64,000 nucleotides of DNA, from positions 5,036 through 69,035 of the forward strand of contig NZ_JBPPLY010000016.1 in the NCBI RefSeq assembly GCF_051535215.1, read 5' to 3'. Under the pieces are notes generated by a model. That model saw only the letters and a program-made list of their open reading frames with translations. It did no database searches and had not been told where the DNA came from. The first letter of the stretch is position 1, and each line of letters starts with the position of its first letter. This document shows, one piece after another, positions 18,444 to 27,560 of the stretch. The stretch is from Nitrobacter sp051535215. Its GTDB lineage: Bacteria > Pseudomonadota > Alphaproteobacteria > Rhizobiales > Xanthobacteraceae. The position numbers and the translations under genes were made by a program.

Positions 18444-18674
18444 CTACTCGCCGTGCTCGGTCAATGTCCTGGCGCACCTCTTGCTGAGCTTGGCGCGGTG
18501 TTCCTTCAAGCACGCCAGAACGACCATATCGCCGTCGTTCATCTTGGATCGGCAATACCGCGCCACATCGCGCGCGCAGTCGGAATGGTGTTTCTCCGCG
18601 GCACCTTGCGCCGATGCGACAGCGGTCATTCCGAGCAAAGAAAGAAGTGAGAGAATGGCGGGGAGACGGGTCAT
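18444..18674 (-). CDS. Small exported four-cysteine protein (GLG1-type Cys-rich repeat)
   Basis: This 76-residue protein starts with a clear signal peptide (residues 1-22, ending ASAQ). The mature part contains four cysteines, C33, C41, C55 and C67, in the arrangement DCARDVARYC ... CLKEHRAKLSKRC. That matches a single unit of the cysteine-rich repeat known from the Golgi GLG1 family and found in short periplasmic proteins of alphaproteobacteria. It probably forms two disulfides in the periplasm. The function is unknown. Confidence 0.75.
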   Translation of the reverse strand: MTRLPAILSLLSLLGMTAVASAQGAAEKHHSDCARDVARYCRSKMNDGDMVVLACLKEHRAKLSKRCARTLTEHGE

Positions 18675-18758
18675 CGGCGCTCCATCGGGCGGTGAATCTG
18701 TATGCTTCTTGCAAAAAACAGGCGGCGATCCTCTGATGAACGTGGTCGAATCCAGTCT

Positions 18759-19001
18759 CTAAGACGGAAGCAATTCCTCTCCTGAAATAACCTTCTCTAC
18801 CGCCGCAATACCGCAATTGGCCAATTGTATTTTGTGCCTGACCCCCGAACGCCGGGCGACGATCATGGCGTGTGCCGCGTCCTGCCGCAGTTCTGCACGC
18901 CGGGCCGCGTGTCCCGAGAATGTCAGGTAGCGCATCACGATGTCGAGCGCCTCGCTCAAAACAGCCGGGTCTACGTCCAGGGGCCAAAGGTACGGCAACA
19001 T
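18759..19001 (-). CDS. Small conserved-looking protein of unknown function
   Basis: The ATG at 19001, with GAGGAG seven bases upstream, gives 80 residues opening MLPYLWPLDVDP. A longer frame reaches 19121 but would overlap the next gene and lacks a ribosome site. The predicted protein is helical with a central basic, alanine-rich part (GHAARRAELRQDAAHAMIVARRSG). I see no motif that gives a function. It lies 83 bases downstream of the 78-residue gene at 19084-19320 on the same strand, so the two may be co-transcribed. Confidence 0.55.
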   Translation of the reverse strand: MLPYLWPLDVDPAVLSEALDIVMRYLTFSGHAARRAELRQDAAHAMIVARRSGVRHKIQLANCGIAAVEKVISGEELLPS

Positions 19002-19083
19002 CACACGCTCCTCATCACACACGGTGTAGAAAGCATCTACAACCTGAAGGGTTCCAGAAACTAACCGGGACAGGGACTTTTGG

Positions 19084-19320
19084 CTACGTGAAAGCTTCAG
19101 GATTCTCGGTGAGGTATTCAATCCACAGCCGCTCCATCATTCGCTCCACTTCCTGTGGCTCGTATTCTTCTCCGTTCTTCAAGACTTTCCCCATCTCGCC
19201 TTTATAGATCGTGCCGGAGTTGGGACGGTTGAAATGCGGCGTGAACGTCGCACCGGTGGGGACATGCGTTATGCCCTCCGTGGTCACAACGAATTGGTCG
19301 GGCGTTACAGGTGTGGCCAT
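19084..19320 (-). CDS. Small hypothetical protein
   Basis: This gene codes for 78 residues from the ATG at 19320 (GACGAG six bases upstream); another ATG two codons earlier is possible. The sequence has a strand-rich N-terminal half (FVVTTEGITHVPTGATFTPH) and an acidic helical C-terminal half (QEVERMMERLWIEYLTENPE). I do not recognise a family. Its codon use and ribosome site make it a plausible gene. It sits between tRNA-Thr and the previous small gene, both on the minus strand. Confidence 0.55.
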   Translation of the reverse strand: MATPVTPDQFVVTTEGITHVPTGATFTPHFNRPNSGTIYKGEMGKVLKNGEEYEPQEVERMMERLWIEYLTENPEAFT

Positions 19321-19544
19321 GTGCATCTCGTCGAGCGCCGTTTCTCCGTGAAGCTCAAGATCAACGTGCGCGCGTCATCTCCTTGCTTTCTGGCCGACTG
19401 AGCGGGGAATTCGAACGAGCAAGCCTCATGCGGTAGGCGCGTCTGCTTTTCGCATGGTTTCCCGGTAGTTTCCGCGACGAGAGCGAGGGCTGTCCAATCC
19501 CAGCGGGGCTTTACAAATTTAGTCAGCATTTTCAGCGATATGGT

Positions 19545-19620
19545 TGGTGCCGCTTGCGTGACTCGAACACGCGACCCCATCATTACGAATGATGTGCTCT
19601 ACCAACTGAGCTAAAGCGGC
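19545..19620 (-). tRNA. tRNA-Thr(CGT)
   Basis: Read on the minus strand, the acceptor GCCGCTT pairs perfectly with AAGCGGC. The D arm is GCTC/GAGC, the anticodon stem CATCA/TGATG holds the loop TTCGTAA, and the T arm is GCGTG-TTCGAGT-CACGC. The discriminator is A and CCA is encoded. The anticodon CGT (plus-strand positions 19585-19587) reads ACG threonine codons. Confidence 0.95.
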
Positions 19621-19780
19621 CTAACCCCTCACATAAGCCATGCTGGACATGAGTCATGCCAGGGTCATTGCGGCGCGGCCGGCAACATTCGGGCGCGCCT
19701 CACTCTGATTATCGGGCGCTGTCCCCCTTTGCAAGAACCTGCAGCCGCGCCTTCCGACAAATATCGCCGCTCAACAACCG

Positions 19781-21427
19781 TCAGGTGCTCCGACGCGACA
19801 GGAGGCCGCGCAACCCTCCGGCCTGGCGCGCGGCCGGAGTGTTTTCCTCAGCAAATTCGTTGCTTTGCTGATCTTCATCGACTCCCGGATCGTCGGGAGC
19901 GCGAACGATCGGAATCACCGCGGGAATGTCGGATGCGCCGGTCCTGTCCGAGTCCGCTTGGGCACGGAAGCTCGGCGATGGCTCGGCCTCGACTACTGAT
20001 GGTGATGGTTCGACCGCGACAACCGGCGTGACGCCGTCCTGAGCGGCGGCGCCCGGAGACGCCGGAGGCAACGCTTCGACGCGCGGCGCTTCGCCAGCAA
20101 TCTGGTCCGGAAGTCCCGCCTCGACCAAAGCGGGCCTGCTCGAGGGCAGAGCCGCCAGCGGGGTCTGCCACTGAAAGGCATCGAGCCGTCCGGTCACCGG
20201 CGAGACCGGTCGCCAGTGGTCCGACACGTACCCGTCCGCGGTCCAGACCGGATCGTGCAGGGCACGTACCGCGCGCAGCGTCCAGGCGCGGGCGCGGCCG
20301 CTATCGCCGTGTTCGTTGTGCTCGATTTCGGCCATCAACATCGCAACGCGTTGTGTCGGCGCCGCAATCAGCGGCTCCAGCGCAGCGCGGGCGCGCGCGA
20401 ATTCGCTGGCGTCGATCGCCGCGCGCGCAATGGCCATCGCGCCTTCGGGATGACCCGGCGCTTTTTCCGCCAGCGTCTCGATCCGCGCCAGTCGCTCCCG
20501 CGCCGAATCGCCGGGCGTGACGTGAGCATAGGCATCGGCGAGATCAGGGTGCGGCTGCGCCAGCCACGCGGTTTCGATCATCCGCATCGCACGCCGCATC
20601 TGGTTCGCTTCGCTCAGATACCGGCTCGCAAGCACCACGGCCGGAACCAGCGTCGGCGCGAATTTCACCGCCTCCATCACGGCATTGCGGGACGCGTCGC
20701 GATCCGACTGTTCAAGCTCCAGCGCCCGCGCGGTCAGCAGCACGCCGCGCTGACGGCGATACAGCGCCTTGTCGATCAGTCCCGAGGCGACGCTCTTGTC
20801 GAGGATGGCCAGCGCGCCGGTCCAGTCGGCGGCCGCGCAGCGATAGCCGAGCGCAGCTTGCGAGGCCCACGTCGACGACGGCGAGACCTTGAGCGCTTCC
20901 TCGGCGATCGCCACGGCGGCCGCGCGATCGTCGGCACGCTGGGCCTCGATGAAAAGCCCGCGCAGGCCCAGCAACCGCGTATCCGCCCGTTCGGCCATGG
21001 TGCGGAAGGCGCGCTGCGCCCGGTCCGCATTGCCGTCAAGCTGCGCGGACTGCGCATGCAGCAGCAGCGTCAACGGATCGCGCGACACCAGCCGCCGGGC
21101 AACCTTGGCATGAGATCGCGCAGCCGCGGCATCACCCTGACCGATCGCAAGAAGCCCTCGGGTAACCGCCTCCCGGCCACGCGCGTTCCGGCGTTCCCGC
21201 CGCGCACGCCGCAGGCGCTTCGGCGCGAGCCACAGGCCCCGCACGATGCTCCACAACAGAACGGAGGCCACGACAAGCACGCCCAGCCCAAGCACGAAAG
21301 CCGGTACCGTGGCCTCGATCCGCCAGATGTCCCACGACATCACGATCGTGCCGGTCTGATCGGCAACCCAGGTGGCGCCCAGCGCCGCCAGTGCAATTAG
21401 AATGAGGAAAAGGATAATGCGGAACAT
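19781..21427 (-). CDS. hemY: HemY-type protein of the heme biosynthesis cluster
   Basis: This 548-residue inner-membrane protein belongs to the HemY N-terminal/TPR family found with hemC and hemD; it is not the protoporphyrinogen oxidase of the same name in Bacillus. Two membrane helices lie at about residues 4-22 and 42-64, then a long TPR-like helical region (about 80-420, for example RGLLAIGQGDAAAARSHAKV). A proline/acid-rich tail of low complexity ends the protein. Its precise role in heme synthesis is not known. It is the last gene of hemC-hemD-Mic60-like-hemY, 7 bases after the Mic60-like gene. Confidence 0.92.
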   Translation of the reverse strand: MFRIILFLILIALAALGATWVADQTGTIVMSWDIWRIEATVPAFVLGLGVLVVASVLLWSIVRGLWLAPKRLRRARRERRNARGREAVTRGLLAIGQGDAAAARSHAKVARRLVSRDPLTLLLHAQSAQLDGNADRAQRAFRTMAERADTRLLGLRGLFIEAQRADDRAAAVAIAEEALKVSPSSTWASQAALGYRCAAADWTGALAILDKSVASGLIDKALYRRQRGVLLTARALELEQSDRDASRNAVMEAVKFAPTLVPAVVLASRYLSEANQMRRAMRMIETAWLAQPHPDLADAYAHVTPGDSARERLARIETLAEKAPGHPEGAMAIARAAIDASEFARARAALEPLIAAPTQRVAMLMAEIEHNEHGDSGRARAWTLRAVRALHDPVWTADGYVSDHWRPVSPVTGRLDAFQWQTPLAALPSSRPALVEAGLPDQIAGEAPRVEALPPASPGAAAQDGVTPVVAVEPSPSVVEAEPSPSFRAQADSDRTGASDIPAVIPIVRAPDDPGVDEDQQSNEFAEENTPAARQAGGLRGLLSRRST

Positions 21428-21434
21428 CTGAAAC

Positions 21435-22730
21435 CTATGGCGCTGGTTTGGTCAGCGCCGCCATCGCATCGGCTGCGAATTGACGCGACGCGGCAAGAGC
21501 GGCATCGCGTGCGTCGACCCTGGCGATCCAGGGATCGGCGGCGGTGCGATCAGCCGCAGGAAGTGAATTCAATTCTGCCTTCGCGGCGGCGACGTCGTTT
21601 TGCCGCGCCGATGCGGCGATGCGCTCAACGATGGCGCTGGCGGCTTCCGTGTGCGGACCATCGATGCGTTCGATGTGCACCATACGCGCTGCGCCTTGCT
21701 GAATCCGGTCCACGATGCTGCCGGTCGTCGCCATGACCGGCGTCGGCGCCGGCGCGATCTTCGGCACGATGGCAAGCAACTCGCGAGACAGCACGTTCGC
21801 GCTCGGTACGCCCGAGTCCGCAAACACCTCCAGCGACTTCAACGTGCCGGGATCGGCGATCAGGGCCTTCGAAGCCGTCAGCAGATCGCCATAGGGTTGC
21901 CCCTGGCGTACCGCCGCATTGAGCAGCGTCGCGGCCATCGCCCGGCGAAGCGGCACATCGTCGACCGAAGCCGGCTCATGCTTGGACGCTCCGGCGTTCA
22001 GGGTTTGCGTGGTCTGTTCGACCTGATGCTCGACCTGGGCAAGCCGCGCGCTGATGGCCGCAAGATCAGACGCGTCATCCGCGGCGTGCGGCGCGGCCTC
22101 CCCGTCCGCATCGTGCGGCACCGCCGCGCCCTCCTTCAGCCCCGCGGCCAGCTTGTCGGATTGACCGCGAACGGCATCCAACTCACCGCGTAGGGATGCA
22201 ACGGATTTTTCCAGTGCGTCGATGCGCGTCATGGCGGCCGGATCGGGCGCCGGGGCAGCCTGTTTGCCGGCTTTGGACTCGACGCTGGCTACCCGGTTCG
22301 AAAGATCACCGAATTGCTCCTGACTGACTTGCGGCGCCGAAGCGAAGAACGATAGCGGCAAGTCCGCCAGCCACGCGCCAGCGATCACGAACCCGGCCGC
22401 GACCGCGCCGCCGAGCGCGCCAAGTACGGCCGACAAGGCGCGGGAGCGCCGAGGCGCAGCAACCGGTTGTTCGGAAACAGGCTGCTGATCGCCGATCGCG
22501 CCGTCCCTATCGGCGGCCTCCGACGTTCGATTGGCTTCGAGGTCTGCGGCAGACGAGTGGTTGTGCCAGCCCTCCTCCTGCGTCGTGTTATCGTGCCTGC
22601 TGTCGGCGGCTCCGTCCGAAAGACCTTGATCCACCCCCTTGGCGCTTTCAGTCGTTTCAACGTCCGTAGCAGGCGAGTGCTTCTGCGAGCTCCCTTCCTG
22701 CGACGCGTCATCGTGCCTGTCATCTGCCAT
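21435..22730 (-). CDS. Mic60/mitofilin-like inner-membrane protein
   Basis: This 431-residue protein has a charged, low-complexity N-terminus, a single membrane helix at about residues 100-125 (ALSAVLGALGGAVAAGFV), and a long periplasmic part with coiled coil (VASVESKAGKQ through QVEHQVEQTTQTL). It ends in a helical C-terminal domain resembling the mitofilin signature region. Its position between hemD and hemY is where alphaproteobacterial Mic60 homologues are found (established for the group). Those proteins shape intracytoplasmic membranes and contact sites. The start at 22730 is preferred over 22757, which adds nine weak residues. Confidence 0.85.
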   Translation of the reverse strand: MADDRHDDASQEGSSQKHSPATDVETTESAKGVDQGLSDGAADSRHDNTTQEEGWHNHSSAADLEANRTSEAADRDGAIGDQQPVSEQPVAAPRRSRALSAVLGALGGAVAAGFVIAGAWLADLPLSFFASAPQVSQEQFGDLSNRVASVESKAGKQAAPAPDPAAMTRIDALEKSVASLRGELDAVRGQSDKLAAGLKEGAAVPHDADGEAAPHAADDASDLAAISARLAQVEHQVEQTTQTLNAGASKHEPASVDDVPLRRAMAATLLNAAVRQGQPYGDLLTASKALIADPGTLKSLEVFADSGVPSANVLSRELLAIVPKIAPAPTPVMATTGSIVDRIQQGAARMVHIERIDGPHTEAASAIVERIAASARQNDVAAAKAELNSLPAADRTAADPWIARVDARDAALAASRQFAADAMAALTKPAP

Positions 22731-22847
22731 CGTCACGGTTCCCCATTGCGGCGACACATCAGTATCAGATCAAGACCCCTCTCCCCCTATTACCCCGATT
22801 ACGGTCGCAACGCACCAACTACCGCGCCGGCGGCCGCACCGCACAAT

Positions 22848-23594
22848 TCACCGCGATGAGGGCTGCAACGCGCCATCGAGCGCCTCCAATACCGCATTTT
22901 CGGCCGGGGCGCTCGCCACCACCACATGAGGAGCACCAGCATCGCGCAGAATTGAGGCCACAGCTCCGGAGATACAGCATTGCGGAATCGCCAAAGCCGA
23001 TATTTCGACTCCACCGACGCGAACGGCATCCAGAAATGCGCGGGCGCTGCGTCGCGAGTAGTGCAGCACCGCCGAAATCTGGTGGGCGGCAAATGCATCG
23101 CAGACGTCGCGGGCGAGATTCGGCACCGGCGCCATCCGGTAGCAGATCGCCGTCACCACGGCCAAACCGCGCGTTCCCAGTTCTGCGGCGAGATCGCATG
23201 CCCGGTCGGCCGCTGCAAGATAAAGTATTTTGGCCCCCTTCGGCAGGGTTTTGGCGCGAACGCTCTTGATGATGAGTTCGCGCAATGCAATCGCGTCACC
23301 GCCCGCCGCGGCCACGTTCTGAAAGCCGGCATCACGCGCCGCTTCCGCGGTATGCCGGCCGACCGCGAACACGGCCAGCCTCTGCAGCGACCCTCTGCCC
23401 GGATGGGCGGCGAGCGCGCGCAGCGCGTTGGCGCTGGTCACGATGACGGCATCATAACCTGCGTCCGGATCGATCTCGAACGGGACCGCTTCGAAACGCA
23501 GCACCGGCGACAGCAGAACCTCGAGCCCTTTCGCACGGAGTGCCGCGGCCGTGGTCTCGTTGTCCGGTTCAGGCCGTGTGACGAGAACCGCCAA
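22848..23594 (-). CDS. hemD: Uroporphyrinogen-III synthase
   Basis: HemD closes hydroxymethylbilane with inversion of ring D to give uroporphyrinogen III. The 248-residue frame starts at a TTG (23594) four bases after the hemC stop, with GGAG upstream; it reads AVLVTRPEPDNE, the usual HemD opening. Other family features are DAVIVTSANALRAL, FAVGRHTAEAAR and the closing SAPAENAVLEAL. The open frame continues much further upstream, but there it is merely another frame of hemC. It is probably translationally coupled to hemC. Confidence 0.9.
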   Translation of the reverse strand: MAVLVTRPEPDNETTAAALRAKGLEVLLSPVLRFEAVPFEIDPDAGYDAVIVTSANALRALAAHPGRGSLQRLAVFAVGRHTAEAARDAGFQNVAAAGGDAIALRELIIKSVRAKTLPKGAKILYLAAADRACDLAAELGTRGLAVVTAICYRMAPVPNLARDVCDAFAAHQISAVLHYSRRSARAFLDAVRVGGVEISALAIPQCCISGAVASILRDAGAPHVVVASAPAENAVLEALDGALQPSSR

Positions 23595-23598
23595 CGCC

Positions 23599-24549
23599 CT
23601 ATGCTCCGGCGAACAGCGTGAAGAATTTCTCCCCGGCCCGATCACGCAGTTCACGCGCAGCATCCGCCCCGAGCGCGATTGCGTCGGCACGAGCGCCCTC
23701 GCGCGTGGTCTCGTAGGACTCCTTGCCGTCGGGAGAAATGATGAGACCGCGGAAGTGAATGCGGTCGCCGTTGACACGACAATGGCCGCCGATCGGCGTG
23801 CGGCAGGAGCCGTCGAGCAGCGCCAGGAAGCTCCGCTCGGCGCTAAGCGCAACTTCCGTCTCCGAATCGCCGATCGCCTTGACGAAGGAATTGATGCGGT
23901 CATCGTCACGGCGCGACTCGATCGCGATGGCGCCCTGCCCCACCGCGGGCAGGAATTCGTCGACTTCCAGAACCCGCGTCGCCTTGTCCCGCAGCCCGAG
24001 GCGATTGAGGCCGGCCAGCGCCAGCAGCGTGGCGTCGGCCTCTCCCGCGGCAATCTTGCGCAAGCGCGTCTCGACATTGCCCCGCAACGAATTGACCTTG
24101 AGATCAGGACGCAGCCGCAGCACCATGGCCTGCCGTCGCAGCGATGCGGTCCCGACCGTCGCGCCCGCCGGCAGATCGTTCAATGAACCGGCGTGCGGAC
24201 TGATGAAGACGTCGCGCACGTCCTCGCGCGGCAGAAACGCCGGCAGCCAGGTGGCGTCAGGCAGAAACGTCGGCACGTCCTTGGACGAATGCACCGCGAA
24301 GTCGATGGAGCCAGCCAGCAGGGCTTCCTCGATCTCCTTGGTAAAGAGACCCTTGCCGCCGACATCGAACAGCGGACGATCCTGAATCGCATCGCCCGAG
24401 GTACGGATGGTCTTGATGACAATCCGCTCGGGCTCAACCTGATGCGCCCGCGCCAGCCGGTTACGCACCTCGTGGGCCTGCGCCAGCGCCAGCGGGCTGC
24501 CGCGAGTACCGATCGTCGCCAATATGTCTGTCTCACCCGAGGATTGCAC
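23599..24549 (-). CDS. hemC: Porphobilinogen deaminase (hydroxymethylbilane synthase)
   Basis: HemC joins four porphobilinogens into hydroxymethylbilane. The 316-residue protein begins with ATIGTRGSPLALAQAHEV. It has the catalytic aspartate D91 in HSSKDVP, the arginine-rich cofactor-binding segments TASLRRQ and NSLRGNVETRLRK, and the dipyrromethane-cofactor cysteine C249 in LDGSCRTPIGGH. It is the first gene of the four-gene heme operon and is divergent from tsaD. Confidence 0.97.
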   Translation of the reverse strand: MQSSGETDILATIGTRGSPLALAQAHEVRNRLARAHQVEPERIVIKTIRTSGDAIQDRPLFDVGGKGLFTKEIEEALLAGSIDFAVHSSKDVPTFLPDATWLPAFLPREDVRDVFISPHAGSLNDLPAGATVGTASLRRQAMVLRLRPDLKVNSLRGNVETRLRKIAAGEADATLLALAGLNRLGLRDKATRVLEVDEFLPAVGQGAIAIESRRDDDRINSFVKAIGDSETEVALSAERSFLALLDGSCRTPIGGHCRVNGDRIHFRGLIISPDGKESYETTREGARADAIALGADAARELRDRAGEKFFTLFAGA

Positions 24550-24879
24550 GCCAGGACCTCATAATGTTCCACCGTCAAGATAAGGGAAACGCTGGTTTTC
24601 CGCATAACGCAAGACCAATATCTATAGCGTTTTCGCGCTAAGTGGGTACCGGCTCGCGTCAAGAAACCGCGTCAAAACAAAATCATAGAGCCTCGCTTCT
24701 GATTTTATCTAAAGGCGAAAGCTCTCCTGGTCCAAGTCCAGCACCCTCACTTCCTTGCGGCAGAAGCACTTTTAAAGCTGGAATCAGGGGACAGATTCTG
24801 AATTTGACATCAGCTTGACGGGTTTGCTGCAAAGTGGGTAGCGAGTGTCAAAGTCACCCCCGCTGGATATGATATACCG
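24550..24879. other. Divergent intergenic region hemC/tsaD
   Basis: These 330 bases hold repeat A copy 2 (24623-24726) and must contain the promoters of hemC (left) and tsaD (right). TTGACA at 24804-24809 and TTGACG at 24816-24821 are -35 candidates on the plus strand, but no convincing -10 partner was found. Confidence 0.5.
24623..24726 (+). repeat. Interspersed repeat A, copy 2
   Basis: This copy starts TATAGCGTTTTCGCGC, passes GCTCGCGTCAAGAAACCGCG and CGCTTCTGATT, and ends AAAGCTCTC. It has the same orientation as copies 1 and 4. Confidence 0.8.
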
Positions 24880-25953
24880 ATGCTGGTGCTAGGGATCGAG
24901 ACCACCTGCGACGAAACCGCAGCCGCCGTGGTCGAGCGCCACGCGTACGGAAGCGCGCGGATTCTTTCCAACGTCGTGCGCTCGCAGACCGGAGAACACG
25001 CCCCCTATGGCGGCGTGGTTCCGGAGATCGCGGCGCGCGCCCATGTCGATCTGCTCGACGGCATCGCTGCCCAAGCCATGAAGGAGTCCGGGATCGACTT
25101 TCCCCAGCTTTCAGGGGTGGCAGCCGCCGCCGGACCGGGGCTGATCGGCGGCGTAATTGTCGGTCTGACCACGGCCAAGGCGATCGCGCTCGTTCACCGG
25201 ACGCCGCTGATCGCGGTCAACCACCTGGAAGCCCACGCGCTGACGCCGCGGCTGACCGGCCGACTCGAATTTCCCTATTGCCTGTTCCTCGCCTCCGGCG
25301 GCCATACCCAGATCGTCGCGGTGCTCGGCGTCGGCAATTACGTACGGCTCGGCACCACGGTCGATGACGCCATGGGCGAAGCTTTCGACAAGGTGGCGAA
25401 GATGCTCGGTCTGCCCTATCCCGGCGGCCCGCAGGTCGAGCGCGCCGCGACGGGCGGAGACGCCACGCGATTCAACTTTCCTAGACCGATGCTCGGACGC
25501 CCCGACGCCAACTTCTCGCTCTCCGGCCTGAAAACCGCCGTACGCAACGAAGCCGCCCGCATCGACCCGCTGCAGCCGCAGGATATCAGCGATCTCTGCG
25601 CCGGATTCCAGGCCGCAGTGCTGGAGGCGACGGCCGACCGGCTCAGCGTCGGCCTCAAATTGTTTGAGGAGCGGTTCGGTGCGCCGCGCGCGCTGGTCGC
25701 GGCCGGTGGCGTCGCCGCCAATCAAGCGATCCGACACGCACTCGAGGGCGTTGCGGCCCGCGCGCGGATTCCGCTCATCATCCCTCCGCCGGCCCTGTGC
25801 ACCGACAACGGCGCCATGATTGCGTGGGCCGGCGCCGAACGGCTGGCGGCTGGCTTGACCGACAGCCTCGAGGCCCCGCCGCGCGCGCGCTGGCTGCTGG
25901 ATGCCGAGGCGCAAGCGCCTGCCGGCTTCGCCAACACCCGCGCCGGTTTTTGA
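24880..25953 (+). CDS. tsaD: tRNA N6-adenosine threonylcarbamoyltransferase
   Basis: TsaD makes the t6A base at position 37 of ANN-reading tRNAs together with TsaB/TsaE. The 357-residue protein opens MLVLGIETTCDETAAAVVE and has the metal-binding pair H115/H119 in VNHLEAHAL. The ATPase-fold segments ASGGHTQIV and LVAAGGVAANQAIR are present, as is the conserved C-terminal CTDNGAMIAWAG. Its end overlaps the upstream extension of the gpsA frame, and the real gpsA start lies 13 bases after its stop. Confidence 0.97.
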   Translation: MLVLGIETTCDETAAAVVERHAYGSARILSNVVRSQTGEHAPYGGVVPEIAARAHVDLLDGIAAQAMKESGIDFPQLSGVAAAAGPGLIGGVIVGLTTAKAIALVHRTPLIAVNHLEAHALTPRLTGRLEFPYCLFLASGGHTQIVAVLGVGNYVRLGTTVDDAMGEAFDKVAKMLGLPYPGGPQVERAATGGDATRFNFPRPMLGRPDANFSLSGLKTAVRNEAARIDPLQPQDISDLCAGFQAAVLEATADRLSVGLKLFEERFGAPRALVAAGGVAANQAIRHALEGVAARARIPLIIPPPALCTDNGAMIAWAGAERLAAGLTDSLEAPPRARWLLDAEAQAPAGFANTRAGF

Positions 25954-25966
25954 AGACGGTATCGCG

Positions 25967-26947
25967 ATGGGACCGTTCAACCGCGTTTGCGTGATCGGCG
26001 CAGGAGCCTGGGGCACCGCGCTCGCCGGTGTCGCCGCGCGGGCGGGTCGGGAGGTGACACTTTATGCGCGCGATGCTGCGATCGCCGCGGCGATCTCCGC
26101 GACGCGGGACAACCCGCGGCTGTCCGGCATTGCGCTCGACCCCGGCATCGCCGTGACCGGCGACATCGCCGCTGCCGGCCGCGCCGACGTCATCGTGGTC
26201 GCGGTCCCCGCGCAGAATTCGCGCATGGCAATTGCGGCGCTGGCGCCGCATCTGGCTGCCGGAACGCCCGTCATCGCCAGCGCCAAGGGCATCGAGCATG
26301 GCACGCGGCGCTTCATGACCGAGGTGATCGAGGAGGCCGCGCCTCAGGCCGTTCCCGCGATCCTGTCCGGACCAAGTTTTGCCGACGACGTGGCGCGGGG
26401 ACTGCCGACCGCGGTGACGCTGGCGGCGAAAGACGAAGCCATGGCGGTCGCGCTGGTCCAGGCGCTCGGCTCAAAGACCTTCCGGCCCTATCACACCACC
26501 GATATTCGCGGCGTCGAAATCGGCGGCGCGGCTAAGAATGTGCTCGCGATTGCTGCAGGCATCGTCGCGGGCCGGCGGTTGGGAGCTTCGGCGCTGGCGG
26601 CGCTGACGACCCGGGCCTTCACTGAGCTGATGCGTCTCGGGCTTGCCTGCGGCGCACGGGCCGAGACCATCTCCGGGCTGGCAGGACTGGGCGATCTGAT
26701 CCTGAGCTGCTCCAGTCCGCAGTCGCGCAATTTCTCGCTTGGCGTCGCGCTCGGCCGCGGCGAGCCGTTCCCGCGCGAAAAACTCAGCGAAGGCGAATTC
26801 ACCGCGCCCGTGCTGGCCGAACTGGCGGCGGCCAACGAAATCGACATACCGCTCGCACAGGCGGTCGCGGCCATTCTCGCCGGCCGATTGACGGTCGACG
26901 AGGCCATCGACAATCTGCTGACGCGGCCGTTCCGGGCGGAGGGATAG
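25967..26947 (+). CDS. gpsA: Glycerol-3-phosphate dehydrogenase [NAD(P)+]
   Basis: GpsA reduces dihydroxyacetone phosphate to sn-glycerol 3-phosphate, the backbone of phospholipids. The 326-residue protein has the Rossmann motif G11-AGAWG. It also carries AKGIEHGTRRFMTEV, LSGPSFADDVARGLPTAV, and the catalytic lysine segment EIGGAAKNVLAIAAG. The start at 25967 is chosen because the longer frame runs into tsaD. It is co-directional with tsaD and with the EVE-domain gene 2 bases downstream. Confidence 0.96.
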   Translation: MGPFNRVCVIGAGAWGTALAGVAARAGREVTLYARDAAIAAAISATRDNPRLSGIALDPGIAVTGDIAAAGRADVIVVAVPAQNSRMAIAALAPHLAAGTPVIASAKGIEHGTRRFMTEVIEEAAPQAVPAILSGPSFADDVARGLPTAVTLAAKDEAMAVALVQALGSKTFRPYHTTDIRGVEIGGAAKNVLAIAAGIVAGRRLGASALAALTTRAFTELMRLGLACGARAETISGLAGLGDLILSCSSPQSRNFSLGVALGRGEPFPREKLSEGEFTAPVLAELAAANEIDIPLAQAVAAILAGRLTVDEAIDNLLTRPFRAEG

Positions 26948-26949
26948 TC

Positions 26950-27363
26950 ATGGCGTACTGGCTGGTGAAATCTGAACCTTCGGCGTGGTCGTGGGAGCAG
27001 CAGGTGGCGAAGGGCGCCAAGGGCGAGGCCTGGACCGGCGTGCGCAACTTCACGGCGCGGCAGAACCTCGTCGCCATGAAAAAGGGCGACCTGGCCTTCT
27101 TCTATCATTCCAATGAAGGCAGGGAGATCGTCGGCATCGCCGAAATCATCCGCGAGGCCTATCCCGATCCCACTGATGAGACCGGCAAGTTCGTCTGCGT
27201 CGACATCAAGGCAGACAAGCCGCTGAAGACGCCGGTCACGATCGCCGCCATCAAGGCCGACAAGCGTCTGGCCGACATGGCGCTGGTGAAATACTCGCGG
27301 CTCTCGGTGCAGCCTGTGACGGCGGCGGAATGGAAGCTCGTCTGCAAGATGGGCGGGCTGTAA
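26950..27363 (+). CDS. EVE-domain protein (thymocyte nuclear protein 1 type)
   Basis: This 137-residue single-domain protein opens MAYWLVKSEPSAWSWEQ. It has WTGVRNFTARQNLVAMKKGDLAFFYHSNEG followed by VGIAEIIREAYPD, the EVE fold related to PUA. EVE domains bind modified bases in nucleic acids; the target here is unknown. It starts 2 bases after gpsA, so it is likely to be co-translated with it. The tsaD-gpsA-EVE chain is a common arrangement in alphaproteobacteria. Confidence 0.9.
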   Translation: MAYWLVKSEPSAWSWEQQVAKGAKGEAWTGVRNFTARQNLVAMKKGDLAFFYHSNEGREIVGIAEIIREAYPDPTDETGKFVCVDIKADKPLKTPVTIAAIKADKRLADMALVKYSRLSVQPVTAAEWKLVCKMGGL

Positions 27364-27560
27364 GCGAGGCTGATGTCGCGCGAGCTGATCCCGCTACCTG
27401 CTTGCACGCGCCAACGCCGACCGGAGAGCGCTATCCACTGACAGCGATACCACGCTTTTTCCACCCGGGATCGGTTGCCGCATGGTCCGGCATGGCAGCT
27501 ATGCAAGCTGTTCGCCATGTGGGTTGGGAAACCGGTCAGGAAGCCCGAAAGCGCAATCCG

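Noticed and set aside
23595..24077. Upstream extension of the hemD frame to 409 codons
   Set aside because: The extra N-terminal part is a different frame of hemC. HemD similarity begins at the TTG at 23594.
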